A stretch of 10,848 bases of DNA from Candidatus Acetothermia bacterium (lineage in GTDB: Bacteria; Bipolaricaulota; Bipolaricaulia; RBG-16-55-9; DRXL01), in assembly GCA_028275205.1 (NCBI GenBank), contig JAPWVB010000035.1, positions 1 through 10,848 on the forward strand, written 5' to 3'. Of the stretch, positions 6,109 to 10,848 are shown one piece after another. The notes beneath the pieces are model-generated. The model was not told the origin of the DNA. It worked only from the letters and a program-made list of their open reading frames with translations, and did no database searches. Every line of letters begins with the position of its first letter. Positions within the stretch are counted from its first letter, which is position 1. Position numbers and translations under genes: made by a program.

Positions 6109-6183
6109 GCGGGCGTAGCTCAGGGGTAGAGTACCGGCTTCCCAAGCCGGGTGTCGCGGGTTCGAATCCCGTCGCCCGCTCCA
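6109..6183 (+). tRNA. tRNA-Gly (anticodon CCC)
   Basis: Complete cloverleaf with encoded CCA. The acceptor stem GCGGGCG (6109-6115) pairs perfectly with CGCCCGC (6173-6179). The D arm is GCTC/GAGT with a G-T pair, and the anticodon arm is CCGGC-TTCCCAA-GCCGG, giving anticodon CCC. The T arm is GCGGG-TTCGAAT-CCCGT. The discriminator is T6180 and CCA occupies 6181-6183. It reads GGG codons. A protein gene starts 2 nt beyond the CCA, so both are probably on one transcript. Confidence 0.97.
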
Positions 6184-6185
6184 CC

Positions 6186-6467
6186 ATGAGTACACGAACT
6201 CTCAAGATACCCTATCCCAAAGAGCTTCCCCAAGCGCTCGGCGAGACGCCAGAAGAGTTTGAGCGCGAGATGCGATTTCTCGTAGCAGCCAAGCTCTATG
6301 AGCTCGGGCGCATCTCTTCGGGGCGGGCAGCAGAGCTCGCTGACATGGAGAGGACCGAATTTCTCAGCCAATTAGGGCGATACCGCATCTCGGTATTCAA
6401 TTACTCTCTGGAAGAGCTGGAGCGCGAAATTCAGGAGGCCCGTGCCCGAGCGGGACAGAGTGCGTGA
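6186..6467 (+). CDS. UPF0175 family protein, probable antitoxin
   Basis: 93 residues. The pattern from residue 25 on, with the helix EREMRFLVAAKLYELGRISS, GRAAELADMERTEFLSQLGR and ISVFNYSLEELEREI, is the UPF0175 signature: a helix-turn-helix-like region followed by a short beta-type end. Members are typically encoded directly before a DUF3368/PIN-domain toxin and act as DNA-binding antitoxins. That partner is present here but truncated (overlap GTGA at 6464-6467), so the gene looks like an orphaned antitoxin. The ATG lies 2 nt after the tRNA-Gly CCA with no SD site and no promoter of its own, so expression must come from the tRNA promoter. Tail processing of the tRNA would leave an almost leaderless mRNA. 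The family call is good; the antitoxin role is inferred from family and neighbour. Confidence 0.85.
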   Translation: MSTRTLKIPYPKELPQALGETPEEFEREMRFLVAAKLYELGRISSGRAAELADMERTEFLSQLGRYRISVFNYSLEELEREIQEARARAGQSA

Positions 6468-6607
6468 GAGTCGTTTGCAACACCAGCCCGCTGATCTTGC
6501 TCGCGAAGATTCGGCGTCTTGATCTTCTGCGTCGGCTTTATGATGAAGTTCTCATCCCTTCGGGAGTACCGATCACTTCCAACGCCTTAGGCAATAGCTC
6601 GATCTGA
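6464..6607 (+). pseudogene. Truncated DUF3368/PIN-like toxin gene
   Basis: Starts at GTG 6464-6466, overlapping the antitoxin stop by 4 nt as in intact modules. The first 35 codons read VVCNTSPLILLAKIRRLDL followed by LRRLYDEVLIPSGV, the typical N-terminus of DUF3368 PIN-like toxins (NTSPLI motif). After about 6568 the frame runs into sequence antisense to the lipid-kinase gene and stops at 6605-6607, giving 47 codons instead of the usual ~150-160. The remaining PIN active-site acidic residues are missing, so no RNase activity is expected. The junction lies where the converging kinase gene ends, which indicates a deletion that joined the two. Confidence 0.8.
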
Positions 6608-7449
6608 ATCCTCCCCGCGGGAAATTCTGTGGGCTCGCCATCCAGATGCCCCAATAATGAACTCTCCGAGATGATCTCCACCCGGTCAGCTCGCTTGATC
6701 TGCACCTCTGGAAGAGTGATATGCTCCCCACGCCGCGTCTTGGGGATCTCCCGGATGCGGCGCAGCGGCGCCATGTCCGAGATCATATACACGTCAAAGA
6801 GCCCATCGTCAATCTCCGCGTGGGGAACAAGCTGAAAATCCCCGCCGTGATAGCGCCCGTTGGACGCCCCGACCATCATGAGCCTTCCGCAGTGTCGCCA
6901 GCTTGGAGTTCTGATCTCCAGCTCAGAGCTTTGATAACAGAGCGCCTCATAAATAGCTGCATAGAGATAGATCCAGCGGGCTATCATCGGCCAGCGCCAG
7001 CTGCGAAAGACCCTCCAGGCGATCGCCCCATCGAGCCCCACCCCCAGCCCGTTGACAAAATATCTCTCCCCGACGCGCCCAATATCAACGCGCTTGGTCC
7101 GCCCTTCTTGAAGGATCTCCACAGCCCGCAGGGGATCTTTGGGAGGGATGCCGAGCATCTTGACAAAATCGTTCCCCGTGCCCGCGGGAATGATCCCCAG
7201 CTTCGCAGAAGAGCCCATCAGTCCCGTGGCGACCTCGTGGATGGTGCCATCGCCGCCGACCGCAACAACGACAGAGAAATCTTTCGCCGCGCGTCGAGCG
7301 ATCTCAATGGCTGCACCGGGAGCTTCGGTGAAGACGTGACGGAACGCGATCCGCGAGCGCTTCAGAGCGCGCTCGATGCTCGGCCACAGGCGCCGGCACC
7401 GCCCCCGCCCCGCCAGGAGATTGACGATCACGAAGCACTCGTCGGTCAT
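6538..7449 (-). CDS. Diacylglycerol/lipid kinase family protein (YegS/DgkB/BmrU type)
   Basis: 303 residues, cytosolic or membrane-associated, predicted to phosphorylate diacylglycerol or a related lipid using ATP. The N-terminal catalytic domain has VIVNLLAGRGRC (8-19), the nucleotide-binding GGDGT (65-69) followed by IHEVATGLMG, and GIIPAGTGNDF (85-95). The C-terminal beta-rich domain includes VGLDGAIAW, GGDFQLVPHAEIDDGLFDVY and LDGEPTEFPAGRIQIELLPKAL. This layout is usual for the family. An ATG 30 nt further upstream is in frame but lies before the promoter; the ATG at 7447-7449 sits 6 nt after a -10 box and begins with the conserved strand, so it is chosen. The last residues (EGMRTSS) are encoded by bases antisense to the broken toxin gene, so the native C-terminus was probably replaced. 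Substrate specificity cannot be told from the sequence. Confidence 0.9.
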   Translation of the reverse strand: MTDECFVIVNLLAGRGRCRRLWPSIERALKRSRIAFRHVFTEAPGAAIEIARRAAKDFSVVVAVGGDGTIHEVATGLMGSSAKLGIIPAGTGNDFVKMLGIPPKDPLRAVEILQEGRTKRVDIGRVGERYFVNGLGVGLDGAIAWRVFRSWRWPMIARWIYLYAAIYEALCYQSSELEIRTPSWRHCGRLMMVGASNGRYHGGDFQLVPHAEIDDGLFDVYMISDMAPLRRIREIPKTRRGEHITLPEVQIKRADRVEIISESSLLGHLDGEPTEFPAGRIQIELLPKALEVIGTPEGMRTSS

Positions 7450-7455
7450 GAGTTG

Positions 7456-7484
7456 AGTATAGCTGAAATCAGTTGACAAGCCAA
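7456..7484 (-). promoter_or_regulatory. Promoter of the lipid-kinase gene, leaderless
   Basis: On the minus strand: -35 TTGGCT (7479-7484), 17-bp spacer, -10 TATACT (7456-7461), then six bases (CAACTC) and the ATG at 7447-7449. The arrangement is the same as at glmS, and there is no SD site. Its -35 box lies inside the spacer of the tRNA-Leu promoter. Confidence 0.6.
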
Positions 7485-7501
7485 ATCCCTCACGCTAAAA
7501 T
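7473..7501 (+). promoter_or_regulatory. tRNA-Leu promoter
   Basis: -35 TTGACA (7473-7478), 17-bp spacer, -10 TAAAAT (7496-7501). Transcription should begin near 7508, only about 3 nt before the mature tRNA 5' end. gatA has no visible promoter of its own, so this one probably also serves gatA. Confidence 0.8.
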
Positions 7502-7510
7502 TGATAAGAC

Positions 7511-7597
7511 GCCGAGGTGGCGGAACTGGCAGACGCCTACGGCTCAGGACCGTAGGGGAGTAATCCCGTGAGGGTTCAAATCCCTCCCTCGGCACCA
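7511..7597 (+). tRNA. tRNA-Leu (anticodon CAG)
   Basis: Class II tRNA of 87 nt including encoded CCA. The acceptor stem GCCGAGG (7511-7517) pairs with CCTCGGC (7587-7593). The anticodon arm is TACGG-CTCAGGA-CCGTA with anticodon CAG, reading CTG codons. The long variable arm expected for leucine tRNA is present, and the T arm is AGGG-TTCAAAT-CCCT. The discriminator is A7594 and CCA occupies 7595-7597. These last four bases are also the first four bases of a REPIN-like repeat that continues to 7667. Confidence 0.97.
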
Positions 7598-7667
7598 GGC
7601 TCCGCCTGGACCGTACATCTTCGCCGGCCAATGGCCGGCGAAGGCGCACAGTCCAGACGAAGTCTGG
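7594..7667 (+). repeat. REPIN-like palindromic element, copy 2, in the gatA leader
   Basis: A 74-bp element with the same 19-nt left arm and 18-nt right arm as the copy at 2629-2698, base for base, again with 6-nt spacers. The central palindrome differs: CTTCGCCGGCC-AAT-GGCCGGCGAAG (7619-7643), an 11-bp stem instead of 9. It starts in the tRNA-Leu ACCA end and finishes 1 nt before the gatA ATG, so it forms the whole tRNA-gatA spacer and would be the 5' leader of gatA mRNA. Confidence 0.8.
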
Positions 7668-7668
7668 G

Positions 7669-9111
7669 ATGAACGCTCAGCAAAGCTTAAACGAGAAGCC
7701 CGTCCATGAACTCCTTGCTCTCATCGAGAAGGGCGAAATCCATCCCCGCGACGTCATCAGCGACGTATATCGCGCCATCGCCCAACGCGAAGATCAGATC
7801 AGAGCGTACATCTCGATCGCCCCGCCAGAGCACTTATTGCAAGGGTGCGAGCGCCTCCGCGATAGACCCCTGCGCGGCCTGCCCATCGCCGTCAAAGATA
7901 ACATCTCAACAGTCGATCTCAAGACGACCTGCGCGTCACGATTCCTCGAAGACTTTCAGCCGATCTTCGACGCCACCGTGATAGAAAGACTGAAAGACGC
8001 GGGGGCACAGATCTTGGGCAAGACGAACCTAGACGAATTCGCCATGGGGTCTTCGACAGAGAACAGCGCGTTCTTCCCCACGCGCAACCCGCACGATCTG
8101 GAGCGCGTCCCTGGGGGGTCTTCAGGAGGCTCGGCCGCGGCCGTCGCTGCCCATGAAGCGCTGTGGGCGCTGGGGTCCGATACCGGGGGCTCGATCCGCC
8201 AGCCCGCCTCCTTCTGCGGGATCGTTGGGCTCAAGCCCACCTATGGACTCGTGTCGCGCTACGGATTGGTCGCGTTTGCGAGCTCTCTCGATCAGATTGG
8301 CCCAATGACGAAAGACGTGCGCGACTGCGCGCTCTTATTGAATGTCATCGCGGGGCGCGATCGGCGAGACTCCACGAGCCTCGAGCGCCCTTGCGATGAC
8401 TATACTCGCGACTTGGGACAAGATATCAAGGGCTTCCGCGTGGGAGTGCCCAAAGAATATATTGTTGATCTCTCGAGTCAAGCCAGAGCGTGCGTCGAAG
8501 CATGGGTGAAGATCTTTCAAGAGCTTGGCGCGGAGGTTCGAGAGATCTCCCTGCCTCACACAGAATATGCGATCCCGACGTACTATCTCATCTCGTCATC
8601 AGAAGCGAGCGCGAACTTAGCTCGCTTTGACGGGGTGCGCTACACCAAGCGCATCAGTGATCTCTCCATGGAGGCGATGTTCGCGGAGAGCCGCGCCCGC
8701 TGCTTCGGCCCGGAGGTCAAGCGCCGAATTATGATCGGGACGTATGCGCTGCGCGCGGGGTATTATGAAGCCTGGTACGGGAAGGCCCAGCGGGTGCGGA
8801 CGCTCATCCGCCAGGATTTTGAGAGAGCTTTCCAGACAGTAGATATTATTATCTCTCCGACGTCGCCCACGCCGGCGTTCAAGCTGGGCGAGCGGATGAA
8901 AGATCCCTTGGCAATGTATCTTTCGGACATCTTCACGGTGCCGGCCAGCCTTGCGGGAATTCCTGCGATCTCCATCCCCGGGGGGAAGGTGGAGGGCCTG
9001 CCCTTTGGGCTGCAGATCATCGGGGATAAATTGCAAGAAGCGAAGATCCTGCGCGCCGCCTACGCGTTTGAGCAGAGCCACACCCCCGCCGTGTCGCCCA
9101 CAGAGCAATAA
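7669..9111 (+). CDS. gatA: Asp-tRNA(Asn)/Glu-tRNA(Gln) amidotransferase subunit A
   Basis: Glutaminase subunit of the GatCAB complex: it releases ammonia from glutamine so that misacylated Glu-tRNA(Gln) or Asp-tRNA(Asn) can be amidated. The protein has 480 residues, normal length. The amidase-signature catalytic triad is visible: Lys76 in PIAVKDN, cis-Ser151 in GGSSGGSAAAVA, and nucleophile Ser175 in SDTGGSIRQPASFCG. The family C-terminus GLPFGLQIIGDKLQEAKIL is present. The ATG at 7669 is the only plausible start, because conserved sequence (VHELLALIEKGE) begins about 11 residues in. It has no SD site and is preceded directly by a repeat hairpin. Expression probably comes from the tRNA-Leu promoter about 170 nt upstream. 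gatB and gatC are not adjacent, which is common. Confidence 0.97.
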   Translation: MNAQQSLNEKPVHELLALIEKGEIHPRDVISDVYRAIAQREDQIRAYISIAPPEHLLQGCERLRDRPLRGLPIAVKDNISTVDLKTTCASRFLEDFQPIFDATVIERLKDAGAQILGKTNLDEFAMGSSTENSAFFPTRNPHDLERVPGGSSGGSAAAVAAHEALWALGSDTGGSIRQPASFCGIVGLKPTYGLVSRYGLVAFASSLDQIGPMTKDVRDCALLLNVIAGRDRRDSTSLERPCDDYTRDLGQDIKGFRVGVPKEYIVDLSSQARACVEAWVKIFQELGAEVREISLPHTEYAIPTYYLISSSEASANLARFDGVRYTKRISDLSMEAMFAESRARCFGPEVKRRIMIGTYALRAGYYEAWYGKAQRVRTLIRQDFERAFQTVDIIISPTSPTPAFKLGERMKDPLAMYLSDIFTVPASLAGIPAISIPGGKVEGLPFGLQIIGDKLQEAKILRAAYAFEQSHTPAVSPTEQ

Positions 9112-9116
9112 AAAAT

Positions 9117-9147
9117 TTGTCAGACGACCACGATCACGTGCTATAAT
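9117..9147 (+). promoter_or_regulatory. Promoter of the SecY-like gene
   Basis: -35 TTGTCA (9117-9122) and a perfect -10 TATAAT (9142-9147), separated by 19 bp, longer than the 17 bp seen elsewhere in the window. It begins 6 nt after the gatA stop codon. The start of transcription is expected near 9153, leaving a leader of about 20 nt that is almost entirely SD sequence. Confidence 0.6.
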
Positions 9148-9158
9148 GTTTTTTAAGG

Positions 9159-9167
9159 AGGAGGTGA
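9159..9167 (+). promoter_or_regulatory. Full-length Shine-Dalgarno site of the SecY-like gene
   Basis: AGGAGGTGA is a full 9-nt complement of the common bacterial 16S rRNA 3' end, 5 nt before the ATG at 9173-9175. It fixes the start codon against a longer in-frame reading from 8951 that runs through the end of gatA. Confidence 0.8.
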
Positions 9168-9172
9168 GGGGT

Positions 9173-10774
9173 ATGACAAGCACTCTTCCCCGCTCTCAAG
9201 CCCTCTGGGCGCGCTTGCTCGTCACGTTGGCCGTCGTTGTGGTCTATCGGCTCGGCGTTTGGGTTCCACTGCCGACAATTGATCCAGAAAGGCTTCAGCA
9301 GTTTTGGCAACAGCTTGGGCTGCTTTCCTGGTGGCAGGCTCTCGGCGGGGCTATTGAGCACCTCTCGGTCTTCGCCCTGGGGCTCACCCCTTATCTGAAC
9401 GCGGCGATCTTCTTCAGTTTGATCGCGTTTCGGTCTTCCAAGCTGCGCACGCTCTTTCTCTCTCGAGAGCGAACTTTTTCGTGGTGGTTTTGGGCGCTCA
9501 TCCTGCTGGTCAGCTTCTTACAAGCTGCCGGGATGAGCTTCTTCATAGTCACTCAAGGGCAGACGTCATGGACGCCGTGGGCGGCCCATCTTGTGAACGT
9601 CCCCGTGCTCATGGCTGGGGTCTTGGTGCTCATCTGGCTGGGCAGTCTGATCAACCGATACGGTATTGGAAACGGCTGGGCGATCCTGATCGCCGTGAGA
9701 ATTTTGTCCGATTGGCCACGTTACATTGTGTCATTCTCTTTCGATCTCCAAACGGCTTCGTGGGCATGGGGGCTTGGGGTGCTCGTGCTCTTTGTGCTGA
9801 TTGTAGCCGGGAGCCTGTGGGCCTTTACGAGCCGCTGTCGCGTGGAGGGAGCCACGAGAGCACTAACGCTGCCCTTCTTGGCGGTGGGGATCATCCCGCT
9901 GGAGCTGGGGAGTTGGCTGCTTGCCCCGGTTTTTGGGCTTGCGAACGTAGCCGAAAGAGCAGAGCTGGCCTTGCCAACGTGGCTCCAGACTCTCGCGGGC
10001 AGCTTTGCTCAGGGCAGCTGGGCATATATAGTGAGCTACGGCGTGCTCGTGCTGCTCCTCACGTACTTTTACACAAACGCGATCTTCCCTCCCCAAGCCG
10101 TGCGCACCCTCTCTGCTTGGGGCGCGGGGCTCTTCTTAGCAGTCATCGCCCTGGTGCCGTCGGTGCTCACGCGGCTGAGCGGGCTGACGACGTATTTTGT
10201 TGGAGGTACGGGGATACTCATCCTCGTCGGCGTGCTTGTGGACGCTTATCGTCGGGCACGGATGGACCTGCCGTTCGTGGGAGTCTATCGTACCTTCAGC
10301 CACGTGCGGGCGCACGAGATCAGAACGCAGCTTGAGGACGCAGGAATCCCCAGCGTGCTCCAGACCCCTATGCCCTATCCGTATAGCGTCTACCCGCTGC
10401 TCGGCCCTGTGGAGATCGCCGTCCCTGAGAGAGAACGAGCGCGGACTGAAGAGATCGCTCGCGCAGTTAGTCCAGAAGTACAGCTGTCGGTCCCACCCTG
10501 GGAGAGCGCGTTGTGGTCAGTGCTCGTAGTGTTGGCTGTCGCCATCTCAGTGATTGGGATCGCGTTGCGGCTCAGCATCTGGCTCGACGTAGCAGCCACA
10601 ACGGCGCTCATCGTCTTTTTAGCGGGATTGGGCTTCTTCTGGCGGCTGCGCCGCGACTATTACGAATACGCACACTGGTTCTTGCTGACTCTACTGCTGA
10701 TTGGCGCATTATTGTATATGCTTACGTCTGCAGTAGTGTGGGTGATGGCTATCTCGCCCAGTGCCAGGCGATAG
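9173..10774 (+). CDS. Divergent SecY-family membrane protein fused to a DUF2007-like domain
   Basis: 533 residues. Residues 1-365 align by motif with SecY, the protein-channel subunit: VYRLGVWVPLPTIDPERL (24-41, TM1 and plug start), GGAIEHLSVFALGLTPYL (58-75, TM2), RYGIGNGWAILIAVRIL (162-178, TM4/5), LPFLAVGIIPLELGSWLL (233-250, TM7), TYFYTNAIFPP (297-307, TM8 end), LFLAVIALVPSVL (320-332, TM9) and GGTGILILVGVLVDAYRRA (344-362, TM10). Loops C4 (about 220-232) and C5 (about 305-318), which in SecY bind ribosome and SecA, are much shorter and lack the IRPG-type region. The usual C-tail is replaced by a DUF2007-like domain (about 368-432: VYRTFSHVRAHEIRTQLEDA, GPVEIAVPERERA) and three more hydrophobic segments (about 446-466, 472-490, 500-527). 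It is probably a paralogue, not the housekeeping SecY. Function is unknown; membrane insertion of specific substrates or a signalling role are guesses. Confidence 0.8.
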   Translation: MTSTLPRSQALWARLLVTLAVVVVYRLGVWVPLPTIDPERLQQFWQQLGLLSWWQALGGAIEHLSVFALGLTPYLNAAIFFSLIAFRSSKLRTLFLSRERTFSWWFWALILLVSFLQAAGMSFFIVTQGQTSWTPWAAHLVNVPVLMAGVLVLIWLGSLINRYGIGNGWAILIAVRILSDWPRYIVSFSFDLQTASWAWGLGVLVLFVLIVAGSLWAFTSRCRVEGATRALTLPFLAVGIIPLELGSWLLAPVFGLANVAERAELALPTWLQTLAGSFAQGSWAYIVSYGVLVLLLTYFYTNAIFPPQAVRTLSAWGAGLFLAVIALVPSVLTRLSGLTTYFVGGTGILILVGVLVDAYRRARMDLPFVGVYRTFSHVRAHEIRTQLEDAGIPSVLQTPMPYPYSVYPLLGPVEIAVPERERARTEEIARAVSPEVQLSVPPWESALWSVLVVLAVAISVIGIALRLSIWLDVAATTALIVFLAGLGFFWRLRRDYYEYAHWFLLTLLLIGALLYMLTSAVVWVMAISPSARR

Positions 10775-10848
10775 CTACTAATCCTAGAGCCAAGCAATAG
10801 ACCGCAAAGGGCGTCAAGCGGCGCTCGCGCAGAAATCTCATCAAGAAG
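10749..10848 (-). CDS. uppP: Undecaprenyl-diphosphatase, C-terminal end (runs off the window)
   Basis: The last 32 residues plus TAG stop of a minus-strand gene that enters from the right edge: FLMRFLRERRLTPFAVYC, then LALGLVAIAW and a short HWAR tail. The pattern of a charged short loop, TPFAVY and a final hydrophobic helix is the C-terminus of UppP/BacA, the integral membrane enzyme that dephosphorylates undecaprenyl diphosphate to recycle the lipid carrier for peptidoglycan. The catalytic regions lie outside the window. The Cys where Arg is common (VYCLALG for YRLxLG) is within normal variation. Its 3' end overlaps the end of the convergent SecY-like gene by 26 bp. The call rests on one short C-terminal stretch. 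Confidence 0.65.
   Translation of the reverse strand, partial: FLMRFLRERRLTPFAVYCLALGLVAIAWHWAR

Noticed and set aside
6721..7476. Plus-strand open frame of 251 codons opposite the lipid-kinase gene
   Set aside because: It is antisense to a gene with clear GGDGT and GTGND motifs. The translation is Pro/Arg/Ala-rich without family features, as expected for an antisense frame of GC-rich DNA.
7594..7667. Integrative element att site at the tRNA-Leu 3' end
   Set aside because: The overlap with the tRNA is only ACCA, there is no duplicated tRNA fragment, and no integrase gene is nearby. The same element also occurs away from any tRNA at 2629.
8951..9172. In-frame extension of the SecY-like gene 74 codons upstream, to 8951
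   Set aside because: It runs out of frame through the conserved end of gatA. A promoter and a perfect SD site place the start at 9173, where SecY-like sequence begins.
9481..10335. Plus-strand 284-codon open frame overlapping the SecY-like gene
   Set aside because: Out-of-frame shadow of a strongly hydrophobic, motif-bearing gene; no promoter, SD site or recognisable domain.

Overview
The window looks like GC-rich bacterial chromosome carrying mostly housekeeping genes. It has sigma70-type promoters (TTGTCA or TTGACA, 17-bp spacer, TATAAT), Shine-Dalgarno (SD) sites matching bacterial 16S rRNA, tRNA genes with encoded CCA, and bacterial families (GlmS, bifunctional nuclease, ThiI with rhodanese, GatA, UppP). 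No rRNA or strong taxonomic marker is present. An uncultivated, possibly thermophilic lineage would fit, but that is a guess.

Layout, left to right. Positions 1-412 (minus) hold the N-terminal part of a lipoprotein gene with its own promoter. Positions 471-650 (minus) hold the last ~60 codons of an acetyl-CoA synthetase gene, cut off where an 8-bp repeat array (646-701) begins. glmS (702-2534, minus) appears to be transcribed leaderless. A 315-bp spacer (2535-2849) is packed with nested palindromes, including a 70-bp REPIN-like element, and carries the divergent glmS and bfn promoters. bfn and pgk (2850-4536, plus) form a tight operon. It converges on thiI (minus), and the two stop codons share the four bases TTAA. 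thiI and a tRNA-Gly gene (6109) diverge from interlocking promoters. The tRNA is followed after 2 nt by a UPF0175 antitoxin gene whose DUF3368/PIN toxin partner is truncated at the end of a lipid-kinase-like gene (6538-7449, minus). That gene and tRNA-Leu(CAG) (7511) diverge from a second interlocking promoter pair. A second REPIN-like copy begins in the tRNA-Leu CCA end and stops 1 nt before the gatA start codon. After gatA comes the most unusual gene, a 533-residue degenerate SecY paralogue. Its cytosolic loops C4 and C5 are shortened, and a DUF2007-like domain plus three extra membrane helices are fused at its C-terminus. The window ends in the 3' end of uppP (minus), which overlaps the SecY-like gene.

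Functionally the genes cover cell-envelope precursor supply (glmS, uppP), glycolysis (pgk), tRNA modification and charging (thiI, gatA, two tRNAs), lipid phosphorylation, and membrane insertion or transport (SecY-like). Two themes recur. Several start codons lie 6-8 nt after a -10 box, implying leaderless mRNAs. Two protein genes sit directly behind a tRNA, or behind a tRNA plus a repeat, without an SD site. Remnants at two loci show ongoing gene loss.
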